Positions 33,585 to 41,791 of a stretch of DNA of 64,000 nt are shown in pieces. The DNA comes from JANQPX01 sp050633905. Lineage in GTDB: Bacteria; Pseudomonadota; Alphaproteobacteria; Geminicoccales; Geminicoccaceae. The notes under the pieces are model-generated. The model worked only from the letters and a program-made list of their open reading frames with translations. It was not told where the DNA came from and made no database searches. Every line of letters starts with the position of its first letter. Positions within the stretch are counted from its first letter, which is position 1. The translations under genes and the position numbers were made by a program. The DNA is taken from positions 124,001-188,000 of the forward strand of contig JBOEHJ010000013.1 of assembly GCA_050633905.1 (NCBI GenBank). Direction: 5' to 3'.

Positions 33585-36005
33585 CTAGCCGTGCAGCCCT
33601 AGCCGCTCGGCTGTTTGCCAGACGCGCCAATGATCGTGGGGCATCTGGGTGTGGGTGAGGCCAAGATGGGCGAACGCATCATTGACCGCATTCGACAAGG
33701 CTGAGACACCGCCGACATTCGGGCTCTCGCCGACACCCTTGGCGCCGATCGGATGATGGGGTGACGGCGTTACGGTGTAGTCCGTCTCCCATACCGGCGT
33801 CTCGACCGCAGTCGGCAGGAAGAAGTCCATCAGACTAGCTCCCTTAATGTTACCGATGTCGTCGTACGACAGCTCTTGGCCCATAGCGATGGCAAGTGCT
33901 TCGGTGAGGCCGCCATGCACCTGGCCTTCGATCACCATCGGATTGATCCGCGTGCCGCAATCATCCAGTGCATAGAAGCGGCGGACGTCGGTCATTCCGG
34001 TATCGACATCGATGTCCACGACGCAGACATAGGCGCCAAACGGGTAGGTCATGTTCGGCGGATCGTAATAGCTGACCGCCTCCAAACCAGGCTCGAGGCC
34101 GGGGATCGCCTGGTTGTAAGAAGCAAAGGCGATCTCCGCCATGGTCTTGGCGCGCTCCGGGTTGCCCTTGACCTGAAAGCGATCGACGTCCCATTCGAGA
34201 TCGTCGTCATGCACCTCCAAGAGATAGGCGGCAATCATCTGCGCTTTGGCTCGGATCTTTCGCCCGGCCATCGCGGTCGCAGCCCCTGCGACCGGCGTCG
34301 AGCGCGAGCCGTAAGTGCCAAGGCCGTAAGGTGCGGTATCGGTGTCCCCTTCTTCAACGGTGATGTTTTCTGCTGGGATGCCGATCTCGGAAGCCAGGAT
34401 CTGGGCAAAGGTCGTCGCGTGACCCTGGCCCTGGCTAATGGTGCCGAGACGAGCAATCGCAGAGCCGGTCGGATGGATGCGGATTTCGCAGCTATCGAAC
34501 ATGCCAAGTCCCAGGATATCGCAATTCTTAACCGGTCCAGCGCCGACGATCTCGGTGAAGAATGCGAGACCGACGCCCATCAAGGATCTGGTCTCACCTC
34601 GCTCGAACGCCTCCCGGTTGGCCTTCTGTTCAGCCCGCAAGCCCTGATAATCAACCGCCGCCAACGCTTGGTCCATGGCGGTCTGATAGTCGCCGCTGTC
34701 ATATTCCCAACCCAATGCTGACGTATAGGGGAACTGCTCTGATTTGATGAAGTTTTTCATGCGGAGCTCGGCCGGGTCCATGCCCAGTTTTCGGGCGAGA
34801 ACGTCCACCATGCGTTCGATAAAGTAGGAAGCTTCGGTGACGCGGAACGAGCAGCGATAGGCGACGCCGCCAGGTGCTTTGTTGGTGTAGACGCCATCGA
34901 CCCCGACATAGGCCACCGGAATATCGTACGAGCCCGTACAAATATTAAAAAAACCGGCGGGGAATTTTGTGGGATCGGCGCAGGCGTCGAAGGCCCCGTG
35001 GTCGGCAAGGACATGACACCAAAGCCCGGTGATTTTGCCATCCTTGGTGGCCGCGATTTTGCCCGTCATGTGATAGTCACGGGCAAACGCTGTCGACGAT
35101 AGATTCTCGATCCTATCCTCGACCCATTTCACCGGGACGCCAGTAACGATCGAGGCAACGATCGAGCAGATGTAGCCTGGATAGACGCCGACCTTGTTGC
35201 CAAAACCACCGCCGATATCGGGTGAGACGATGCGGATATTGTGCTCGGGAATGGTCGAGATCAGGGAGGCAACGGTGCGCACCGCATGAGGGGCCTGAAA
35301 GGTGCCCCAGACCGTGAGCTTGCCATTCACCTTATCCATCGAGGCGACACAGCCGCAGGTCTCCAGCGGACAAGGATGCACCCGCTGATAGGTTATTTTT
35401 TCCTCGGCAATGACTTCGCCTGCCGCGAGCGCCTGTTCGGCACCTGCCTTGTCGCCTACTTCCCAGGTAAAGATGTGATTTTTATGTTTCCTTGGACCAT
35501 GTGCTCCTTCCATCTTGTCCGCGATATCCTCGCGCAAGACAGGGGCATCCTCGGCCATTGCTTTATGGGGATCGACCAAGGCTGGCAGCATCTCATAGTC
35601 GACCTCGACCAGCTCGACCGCATCGGCTGCGGCATAGCGATCGGTTGCGATGACGAAAGCCACTTCCTGGTTCTGAAACAGGACCTTTTCATCAGCGAGC
35701 ACTGCCTGCACATCGCCCGCCAAAGTCGGCATGTAGTGGAGGTTTAGGGGTTTGAGATCTGCAGCTGTCAGGACGGCCTTGACACCGGGAACCGCGAGCG
35801 CGGCTTCGGCATCGATGGATTTGATGCGTGCGTGGCCGTAGGGCGAGCGGACGAAGTCGCCGAACAGCATGCCTGGCAGCTTGATGTCGTCGACATAATT
35901 ACCCTTGCCTTGGGTGAAACGGGCGTCTTCGACGCGCTTTCTTGAGCAGCCGAGGCCTTCGAGCTTCGCGGTGCGTTCTGCAGAACTTGGGGCTTGATCG
36001 TTCAT
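33585..36005 (-). CDS. coxL: Aerobic carbon monoxide dehydrogenase large subunit, form I
   Basis: The 806-residue subunit holds the Mo-Cu active site that oxidises CO to CO2 with water. The diagnostic form I loop AYRCSFR is seen at residues 382-388, so Cys385 would carry the copper-linked sulfur; form II relatives have AYRGAGR. The C-terminal GAKGVGESPNVGG with the catalytic Glu is intact, as are the cofactor-binding segments PDIGGGFGNKVG and SQGQGHATTFAQ. Length matches characterised CoxL (about 809 residues). It overlaps coxS as ATGA. The active-site residues strongly support true CO oxidation. Confidence 0.97.
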   Translation of the reverse strand: MNDQAPSSAERTAKLEGLGCSRKRVEDARFTQGKGNYVDDIKLPGMLFGDFVRSPYGHARIKSIDAEAALAVPGVKAVLTAADLKPLNLHYMPTLAGDVQAVLADEKVLFQNQEVAFVIATDRYAAADAVELVEVDYEMLPALVDPHKAMAEDAPVLREDIADKMEGAHGPRKHKNHIFTWEVGDKAGAEQALAAGEVIAEEKITYQRVHPCPLETCGCVASMDKVNGKLTVWGTFQAPHAVRTVASLISTIPEHNIRIVSPDIGGGFGNKVGVYPGYICSIVASIVTGVPVKWVEDRIENLSSTAFARDYHMTGKIAATKDGKITGLWCHVLADHGAFDACADPTKFPAGFFNICTGSYDIPVAYVGVDGVYTNKAPGGVAYRCSFRVTEASYFIERMVDVLARKLGMDPAELRMKNFIKSEQFPYTSALGWEYDSGDYQTAMDQALAAVDYQGLRAEQKANREAFERGETRSLMGVGLAFFTEIVGAGPVKNCDILGLGMFDSCEIRIHPTGSAIARLGTISQGQGHATTFAQILASEIGIPAENITVEEGDTDTAPYGLGTYGSRSTPVAGAATAMAGRKIRAKAQMIAAYLLEVHDDDLEWDVDRFQVKGNPERAKTMAEIAFASYNQAIPGLEPGLEAVSYYDPPNMTYPFGAYVCVVDIDVDTGMTDVRRFYALDDCGTRINPMVIEGQVHGGLTEALAIAMGQELSYDDIGNIKGASLMDFFLPTAVETPVWETDYTVTPSPHHPIGAKGVGESPNVGGVSALSNAVNDAFAHLGLTHTQMPHDHWRVWQTAERLGLHG

Positions 36006-36496
36006 TCCGCTGCCTCCTCAGTGGCGTTCAATTCGGCAGCAGCCGCCTGGATCGCCTTCACGATGTTCTGATAACCGGTGCAACGGCAGAGATTGCCGGA
36101 GATGCCATATCTGATTTCCTCCTCCGACGGTGTCGGGTTTTCTTGAAGCAGCCGGTAAGCTCGAGTGATCATCCCTGGTGTGCAATAGCCGCATTGCAGA
36201 CCGTGATGTTCGCGAAACGCCTCTTGGATCGCATGCAGCGTTCCATCCGGTTGCGTGATCCCCTCGATCGTGGTGACGGCAGCGCCGTTGGCTTGACCAA
36301 CGAAGATCATGCAGGACTTCACGGACTTGCCATTCAGATCGACGGTGCAAGCACCACAATGGCCGGTATCGCAGCCGATATGCGGGCCGGTCAGATTCTG
36401 CTGCTCCCGAAGAAAATGGATGAGGAGCATGCGCGGCTCGGCAAGGTCCTCGATGGCCTCGCCATTGACGGTCATGTTGACCTGCATTTTCGCCAT
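36002..36496 (-). CDS. coxS: Aerobic carbon monoxide dehydrogenase small [2Fe-2S] subunit
   Basis: This 164-residue iron-sulfur subunit has all eight cluster ligands at the family positions: C42, C47, C50 and C62 in the plant-ferredoxin-like domain (GCDTGHCGACTV), and C102, C105, C137 and C139 in the helical domain (QCGYCTPGM, LCRCTGYQNI). It passes electrons from the Mo site of CoxL to FAD in CoxM. The start overlaps the coxM stop by one base, and the stop overlaps coxL, giving tight M-S-L coupling. Confidence 0.97.
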   Translation of the reverse strand: MAKMQVNMTVNGEAIEDLAEPRMLLIHFLREQQNLTGPHIGCDTGHCGACTVDLNGKSVKSCMIFVGQANGAAVTTIEGITQPDGTLHAIQEAFREHHGLQCGYCTPGMITRAYRLLQENPTPSEEEIRYGISGNLCRCTGYQNIVKAIQAAAAELNATEEAAE

Positions 36497-37371
36497 CAGC
36501 TTTCTCCCCCAGCAGCGCGCGACCGCGCTTGTTCGATGGCGCGGCGGACCATCACACCGGCGACTTTGGTGCGAAATGCCGCCGGGCCGCGACCATCTTC
36601 AGCCGGCGATGTGATCGCCTCGGCCTCGTTGACGGCAGCATCGATCGCCGCCTTATCGATGGTCGAGCCGACCAAAGCTTGACTTGCTGCTTCAGCGAAT
36701 AGCGGCGTGTCGGCGACATTGGTCAGGCTAATCGAAGCCTGTGCGCATTGTCCGCCCTTCATGGTTAGAAGGACGGCGGCGGCAGCTGTCGCATAATCGC
36801 CGATCTTGCGCTTTTGCTTTTGATAGGCGTATCCGTGTCCCGATAATGGAATCGGAAAGCGGATCGCTGTCAGGATTTCATCGTCTTCAAGCGCTGTGTA
36901 AAACGCGGCCTCATAGAAGTCTCGTGCCTTTATATCCCGCGTGCCGGCTGCACTTTGGACCTGATAGGTCCCATCGAGGGCTTGCATCAACGCTGGCATG
37001 TCGTTGCCGGGATCGCCATTGGCGACGTTGCCGCCGATGGTGCCGACATTCCTGATCTGTGGATCGGCGATCTGGAGAGAGGTTTCGCGAATAATCGGGC
37101 AATGTTCGGCCAGCGCTTCGGAGGCGATCAAGCTTGTCTGGGTGGTCATGGCACCGATCGTGATGACACCACCATCAATGCTGATGCCCTGAAGATCCTT
37201 GATGTCTTGCAGATCGATCAGATGCTCGGGGACCGCCATCCGAAGTTTCATCATCGGAATGAGACTATGGCCGCCGGCCACAACACGCGCATCTTCACCA
37301 TGGTCGACAAGGAGCTGACAGGCATCCGGCACATTGCCGGGCCTGTGATAATCGAACGCACCTGGAATCAC
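36496..37371 (-). CDS. coxM: Aerobic carbon monoxide dehydrogenase medium FAD subunit
   Basis: The protein of about 291 residues binds FAD through AGGHSLIPMMKLRMA and TIGGNVANGDPGNDMPA, both hallmark loops of CoxM. The true start is a GTG at 37371, giving VIPGAFDYHRPGNVPDAC, with a strong TGGAGG six bases upstream. The frame stays open another 47 codons upstream, but that part is Arg-rich non-family sequence in the promoter region. CoxM delivers electrons to the respiratory chain. It is the first gene of the M-S-L block. Confidence 0.95.
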   Translation of the reverse strand: MIPGAFDYHRPGNVPDACQLLVDHGEDARVVAGGHSLIPMMKLRMAVPEHLIDLQDIKDLQGISIDGGVITIGAMTTQTSLIASEALAEHCPIIRETSLQIADPQIRNVGTIGGNVANGDPGNDMPALMQALDGTYQVQSAAGTRDIKARDFYEAAFYTALEDDEILTAIRFPIPLSGHGYAYQKQKRKIGDYATAAAAVLLTMKGGQCAQASISLTNVADTPLFAEAASQALVGSTIDKAAIDAAVNEAEAITSPAEDGRGPAAFRTKVAGVMVRRAIEQARSRAAGGES

Positions 37372-37474
37372 ATCTAGCCTCCACTGATCCGGCCTGATCG
37401 CCTCGACCCGATTATCGGGCGCTTGGTGAGACGCTAGGGCAGGGGCGTGGCGTAGTGCGATAGCAGATACACGG

Positions 37475-37521
37475 ATGCGGGCCCGCATGCACGACATGCG
37501 GATAGATTGCATGAAATGCGG
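37475..37521 (-). promoter_or_regulatory. Three CCGCAT repeats upstream of coxM, possible LytTR-type operator
   Basis: On the minus strand CCGCAT occurs three times, at plus positions 37475-37480, 37496-37501 and 37516-37521, with 21 and 20 bases between starts. Direct repeats about two helical turns apart are the usual target form for LytTR-domain regulators, and the gene just upstream (37544-38749) encodes one. The 37475-37488 copy is also part of a 14-base perfect palindrome (ATGCGGGCCCGCAT). They lie about 100-150 bases before the coxM start. The repeats are seen; their function is inferred. Confidence 0.5.
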
Positions 37522-37543
37522 CTAAGGCAAGACGGATTCTTGA

Positions 37544-38749
37544 TTACTCGAGGCCGAGCGCGCTTTGAACCACTGGGATCTGCGAGCGGCTTACCGGAAC
37601 ATCGGCACCTTCGGCTTTACGGATCAGGCAATAGCCCTTATCCCCATCGCGTCTGAATCCCTCGACATGATCGAGGTTGACCAGGAAACTCCGATGGGTG
37701 CGCAGGAAGGGCAGACCGGACAGGTTTTTCTCGTGCTTCGATATTGCCCAAGAACAGAACAATTCCCCTTTGGCGGTCAGAATTTGGGTGTAATGTCCTT
37801 GAGCACGGATCGCCAGAACGTCGTTCGAAGACAGAAACCGGATCGTATCATCCTGCTGATAGGGAATGCGCAAAGCCTGTGGTTCGGTATTGGCCTCGGA
37901 TGAGGAAAAATCCTCAGAGAGAGCAGTATCTCCGGTGGAGAGGTCGGTGACGTTGCCTTGTTTGACGGCGCTGTCGGCTTCATCCGAGCTTACGCTGGCA
38001 CCAGGTTCTGCCTCTGCCGGCTCGGCAGCGAACTCGTTGGCGGCAATGCCGGGCACGGTCATCAGGAGAAACAGGCCGCAGATCACGAAAGCGGCGAGGG
38101 TGACGACGAGGGCAAGTGTCCCAGAGGACAGGTTCGGTTCGCTCATGATATTGACACCACTGCCGATTGAAAATGTGGTGGAGAGCATGGCGGTATAGTG
38201 CATCGCGGCGATGGTCAGGCCGAGGATCGTTGCGCCTAGGAAGATGAGGCTCAGCGTGCGGCGGCGATAGGCGAATTCGAGCGCTAGAACAGAGGCTGCC
38301 ATGGCGATGCCTGTGGCGAAGAGTACGCCGAACGGATCATACGTGATAATGCAATTGCCGCGCATCGCCGCCATACCGACATAATGCATGCTGACGATGC
38401 CAAGTCCGGTGAGCATGCCGGCGGCGGCGATGCGTAGTTGGGTGCGGACGCCGAAATGCAACAGGATGAGACCCAACCCAACGACCAAGATGGCCAGGAG
38501 GACCGATATCAATGTCGGCAGCGCATCGTAGACGATCACCACAGGCAAGCTGACTGCCAGCATCCCGACGAAATGCATCGACCAGATCCCAGATCCGAGC
38601 GCCACCGCCGCCTTGGCAATCGTCACCCGCCGCTCGCGCGGATCCTGCTGGCCGATGCCTGCCGTCAGCCAAAGGCCGGTAAAGGAGGCCATGATCGCGA
38701 CCAGGATGGACGCAATCACCAGGGTTGGGTCATAGGTTACTTCAAGCAT
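37544..38749 (-). CDS. coxC: MHYT-LytTR membrane regulator, CoxC-like
   Basis: The 401-residue protein has an N-terminal membrane sensor with three MHYT-type motifs (SMHFVGM, SMHYVGM, AMHYTAM) spread over about seven helices. An acidic linker rich in Glu and Ser follows at about residues 230-290, then a C-terminal LytTR DNA-binding domain (LAIRAQGHYTQIL, FLRTHRSFLVNLDHVEGF). MHYT segments are proposed to bind copper or diatomic gases. CoxC and CoxH of Oligotropha carboxidovorans have this fusion, and coxC sits directly upstream of coxM as here. It likely senses CO, O2 or copper and controls coxMSL. Confidence 0.88.
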   Translation of the reverse strand: MLEVTYDPTLVIASILVAIMASFTGLWLTAGIGQQDPRERRVTIAKAAVALGSGIWSMHFVGMLAVSLPVVIVYDALPTLISVLLAILVVGLGLILLHFGVRTQLRIAAAGMLTGLGIVSMHYVGMAAMRGNCIITYDPFGVLFATGIAMAASVLALEFAYRRRTLSLIFLGATILGLTIAAMHYTAMLSTTFSIGSGVNIMSEPNLSSGTLALVVTLAAFVICGLFLLMTVPGIAANEFAAEPAEAEPGASVSSDEADSAVKQGNVTDLSTGDTALSEDFSSSEANTEPQALRIPYQQDDTIRFLSSNDVLAIRAQGHYTQILTAKGELFCSWAISKHEKNLSGLPFLRTHRSFLVNLDHVEGFRRDGDKGYCLIRKAEGADVPVSRSQIPVVQSALGLE

Positions 38750-38772
38750 GATCGGTGCATGATCACCGATCA
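38749..38772 (-). promoter_or_regulatory. Inverted repeat covering the coxC start region
   Basis: TGATCGGTG at 38749-38757 is a perfect inverted copy of CACCGATCA at 38764-38772, with a six-base loop. Its coxC-proximal arm includes the first base of the coxC start codon, so in the mRNA the hairpin would cover the ribosome-landing zone; no clear Shine-Dalgarno sequence is visible elsewhere. It could be a translational control element or a DNA operator. Confidence 0.4.
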
Positions 38773-38786
38773 GTCCATGGTTGCCA

Positions 38787-39332
38787 ATGCCGCATCATCG
38801 GAATGCCTCTCCAAGCCGTCGACGATTGGCCACTTCGTCGGATCATCTTTCGCCATTCATTGACCTTCCCAAAGGAAACGTGTTCGACTTTCCTTCAACA
38901 TCAGGGAAGCGTGCGGTTGGGCGCGATGACAACAAAAAACAAAGGCCGGCCTATTTCCTTGCGCGCCATCAGGTTCTCGACCGGGAGACACTGAACAAGA
39001 TCTATGTGCCGAAGGCCGTCGATTGCCTGAACAACTTCGATGTGGAGATCCTGATCGTCCATGAGAGCGTCGAGGTGGTCGAGGGGCAGACGGGGCATGA
39101 CCACTTGGTGATCCTGCGCTTTCCATCCCGCGTGGAGGCCATGCGCTGGTATCATTCGCCCGAAGATCATCACCTCCGCCTTAATTCCGCCGATGGTATT
39201 CTATTGTTAGCTGAGGGTCTGGCGCCGGAGGATCTCGCATCGGCAGAGCGCTCAGAGTGGCAAGCTACCCTGATCGCGGCACCGCCGGTCCATCCTCCCT
39301 ATCCACGGACAGCTTTCGATCCGGTGAGCTGA
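38787..39332 (+). CDS. DUF1330-like stress-responsive alpha-beta barrel protein
   Basis: The core (PAYFLARHQVLDRETLNKIY, VEVVEGQTGHDHLVILRFPS, EAMRWYHSPEDHHLRLNSAD) is the DUF1330 dimeric alpha-beta barrel pattern. The start is uncertain: an ATG at 38787 gives a roughly 30-residue Arg/Pro-rich leader of doubtful reality, and a GTG at 38880, closely preceded by AAAGGA, would give a more compact protein. The 3' end overlaps the next reading frame by about 75 bases. Function is unknown; some family members are linked to small-molecule or quinone chemistry. Confidence 0.65.
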   Translation: MPHHRNASPSRRRLATSSDHLSPFIDLPKGNVFDFPSTSGKRAVGRDDNKKQRPAYFLARHQVLDRETLNKIYVPKAVDCLNNFDVEILIVHESVEVVEGQTGHDHLVILRFPSRVEAMRWYHSPEDHHLRLNSADGILLLAEGLAPEDLASAERSEWQATLIAAPPVHPPYPRTAFDPVS

Positions 39333-39718
39333 CAACGTCAGACTTTGAAAACGGGTCGGATGAGATTGTTCGGGCGTTCAAGACGAACAATTACGACGGC
39401 GAAATCGGCACTGATCTGGTCTTTAAGAACGATCGTGTCCGGCTCTGGCATAGGACGCTCCAGCCTGGTGAGACCATGCCGGTGCATCGCCATGCCTTTA
39501 TCTATTTCTGGACCGCGATCATGCCTGGCCGCTTTCTCCAGCGGACCGATGACGGCACCACTTGCGCGAGCGACTTCCAGGCTGACTTCAGCCATTTTTA
39601 CGATGGTGGCTGGAACGAGTTCGCGTTACACAATCTCGAAAATGTCGGCACAATGATGATGATCTTTTGTGCGGTCGAGCTGAAGAAGGAAAGCCGGAAT
39701 TCGCCGCTTCCGGTCTAA
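39257..39718 (+). CDS. Small cupin-like protein
   Basis: The 153-residue frame contains a plausible cupin core: RLWHRTLQPGETMPVHRHAF resembles the first cupin motif with its two His residues, and FTLD-like spacing follows through to FALHNLENVGTMMMIFCAVEL. The beginning overlaps the previous gene and the first 30-40 residues are unconvincing, so translation may start later or be coupled. It may bind a small ligand or a metal. It lies beyond the regulator end of the CO dehydrogenase cluster but on the opposite strand. Confidence 0.6.
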   Translation: MASYPDRGTAGPSSLSTDSFRSGELTTSDFENGSDEIVRAFKTNNYDGEIGTDLVFKNDRVRLWHRTLQPGETMPVHRHAFIYFWTAIMPGRFLQRTDDGTTCASDFQADFSHFYDGGWNEFALHNLENVGTMMMIFCAVELKKESRNSPLPV

Positions 39719-40208
39719 GCTTTGGTGATGTTTGGGGCAGGGTGGTTGCGACTAATTTCTAGCCTAATTGAGCAAAAACGACGCTACGAACGACCCTCTG
39801 GATGCAAAAACTCCCGCTTTTCCGTGGCCTTTGGGTTCATTTTGTTTTTTGTAGATCCAACAACGCTATTTTGATCTCAGAATACCAAGGTGCAGGAAAG
39901 TAGTTTACTATAAATATGTTGTTTGTTCTGGAACGTTTCTTTGAGCAGGCCTTCCCAGAATTGATCTGAAGTCCTGCTTTGACTCGAATACGACACAAGT
40001 ACATTTGCCGGTGAGGCTTGTGCGTTGCCAGCTCTTTCCGCCGTCCAAACCACGCACAGGTTTCGACCACCTCGGGTCGTTGGCGCGGGAGACAATTGAA
40101 CCGATCTTACCAGAAAACGCTCTGGTTCCCGATAAAGATCAGCCACTTCGATGGCTGGCATGGTCTGACACCAGCTCTTCGCGATCCCTTAGTGATACCG
40201 TTTAGCGC
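39719..40208. other. Gene-poor stretch with a weak, possibly decayed coding trace
   Basis: No convincing gene is seen in these 490 bases, which are more AT-rich than the flanks, especially 39840-39950. On the minus strand near 40020-40080 a short stretch reads RGGRNLCVVWTAERAGNA, which resembles the N-terminal region of the XdhC-like gene at 30644-31444 (RGGRNFCVVTVVRTANA). It has no extended family match and may be chance or a remnant. Confidence 0.3.
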
Positions 40209-40406
40209 TTAATTCTTCCGCAGGCATTCATCCCAGAAATCATAAACTGCCATCGCCAGCACCGAGAGCGCAATGATCCAGACAGGTAAGCCGCCCCAAA
40301 AACCGGCGAAGCCGGTCGAGATGCTGTGGGCCAAGCCAAGCACGAAGGTCATCACCAAAGCGGTGGCGATCAGGCCTACAATGGATCGGCTCGTTTTCGA
40401 AAGCAT
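40209..40406 (-). CDS. Small two-helix membrane protein
   Basis: The predicted 65-residue product starts MLSKTSRSIVGLIATALVMT and has two hydrophobic helices (about 8-28 and 36-56), ending with a charged DFWDECLRKN tail. The start at 40406 is supported by GAGGAG six to nine bases upstream; the frame opens further up, but only over the amidase end. It lies 28 bases after the amidase stop on the same strand. The function is unknown. Confidence 0.55.
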   Translation of the reverse strand: MLSKTSRSIVGLIATALVMTFVLGLAHSISTGFAGFWGGLPVWIIALSVLAMAVYDFWDECLRKN

Positions 40407-40434
40407 GGCATGTTCTCCTCTAGTTGTCATACCA

Positions 40435-41766
40435 CTAGCCTGCATCCTGCTGAAGTTCTTTTAAGAGCCAGTTTGCTGTTCGTAGCAAGCGATCATCCTG
40501 TTCCAAAGCACCGATCAATTGCACCCCGATCGGCAGTCCATTTTCTCCGACCAGAAGCGGTAGTGTCAGGCATGGCAAGCCGCACAAGGTCCATATTGTG
40601 CAGAAAATCGGATCACCGGTATGGCCTGTGTCAACTCTTGGCGCCTCGCCAGCCGCACTCGGTGCCATGATCGCATCGAAATCCCGAAAGAAGGCAAAGA
40701 AGAATTTCTCCGCCGAGGCTTTGACCTCCAGCGCTTCTTGGTACTGCGCCGCACTGATGGCACGCCCACGCTCGATGATCGGCAAAAGTGTCGGGCTCAG
40801 CTTGTCGGCGTGGTTGGTGAGCACTTCTTCCAGATGGTGACAGAACTCATAATGGTGAATGATGCGCTGCACATCGATCAGCTCGGAAAAAGGTTCTGGG
40901 ACGGGCATCTTCTCAACCCGTGCGTCCAAACTCTCCACGACCTCGTTCAATCCGTCGCGGGCATCGGTAGCAAGCCGGTCATTGAACGGCAGATCGAACC
41001 AGACCAGATCCGGCTCGACCGGGGGATCGGCATGGCAGCCTTCGAGCATCTTGGGCCGCGGCCGTCCATAGCTGATCGGATCGGCTGGATCATAACAACC
41101 GATCGCATCGGTCAGGAGAGCGGCATCCTCTAGCTTGCGTGAGAAGACGCCGACCTGGTCAAGCGAGGTTGACGTCTGCAACACGCCGCGTCGCGATATC
41201 ACACCGGTCGTTGGCTTGAAACCAAAAATGCCAGCGAAGGATGCGGGGCGGATTACTGAGCCATTGGTTTGTGTGCCGATCGTCAACGGCACCTGGAAAG
41301 CTGCAACCGCTGCCGCCGAACCCGCGGAAGACCCGCCTGGGGAATGCTCGACATTGTGGGGATTACGGGTTTCCGCTGGATGCATGAAGGCAAGCTCGGT
41401 GGTCGCCGTTTTTCCGAGGATGACTGCACCGGCTTCTCGCAACCGCTCGACCAGCGATGCATCACTTTTTGGCTTGCGGCCAGCAAAAATGGCCGTTCCG
41501 CATTCCGTCGGAAAATCGCGCGTGTCTATATTGTCCTTCAGACCGATTGGCAGCCCGTGCAACGCGCCCATGGGACGCCCGGTCTGACGGATCCCGTCCA
41601 TCGCCGCCGCTTCTGCCAAAGCATGCTCGGCATCGAGATGCGCCCAAGCCTTTAGTTGCCCGTCGGTCTCTTCGATCCGGGCGAGACAAGCCTTGACCAG
41701 ATCGACCGAGGTCAGCGTCCCCGCTCTGATCTTCGATGCGGCCTCTGATGCGGACAGCGCATGATG
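40435..41766 (-). CDS. Amidase signature family hydrolase
   Basis: The enzyme of about 443 residues has the full amidase-signature triad: Lys in HGLPIGLKDNIDTRD, cis-Ser in EHSPGGSSAGSAAAVAA and nucleophile Ser in TIGTQTNGSVIRPAS. The family hydrolyses amides or carbamoyl bonds in the cytosol. ATG 41766 (MHHALSASEAASKIR) is preferred; the longer frame runs into the TRAP permease gene. It starts 25 bases after that gene, so the imported compound may be an amide, or amide hydrolysis may release the transporter's substrate. The specific substrate is unknown. Confidence 0.88.
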   Translation of the reverse strand, partial: HHALSASEAASKIRAGTLTSVDLVKACLARIEETDGQLKAWAHLDAEHALAEAAAMDGIRQTGRPMGALHGLPIGLKDNIDTRDFPTECGTAIFAGRKPKSDASLVERLREAGAVILGKTATTELAFMHPAETRNPHNVEHSPGGSSAGSAAAVAAFQVPLTIGTQTNGSVIRPASFAGIFGFKPTTGVISRRGVLQTSTSLDQVGVFSRKLEDAALLTDAIGCYDPADPISYGRPRPKMLEGCHADPPVEPDLVWFDLPFNDRLATDARDGLNEVVESLDARVEKMPVPEPFSELIDVQRIIHHYEFCHHLEEVLTNHADKLSPTLLPIIERGRAISAAQYQEALEVKASAEKFFFAFFRDFDAIMAPSAAGEAPRVDTGHTGDPIFCTIWTLCGLPCLTLPLLVGENGLPIGVQLIGALEQDDRLLRTANWLLKELQQDAG

Positions 41767-41791
41767 CATTAAACAGCCCTCATGGGAGCGG

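Noticed and set aside
33876..34721. Plus-strand 281-residue frame opposite coxL
   Set aside because: Shadow of coxL, which has complete active-site motifs.
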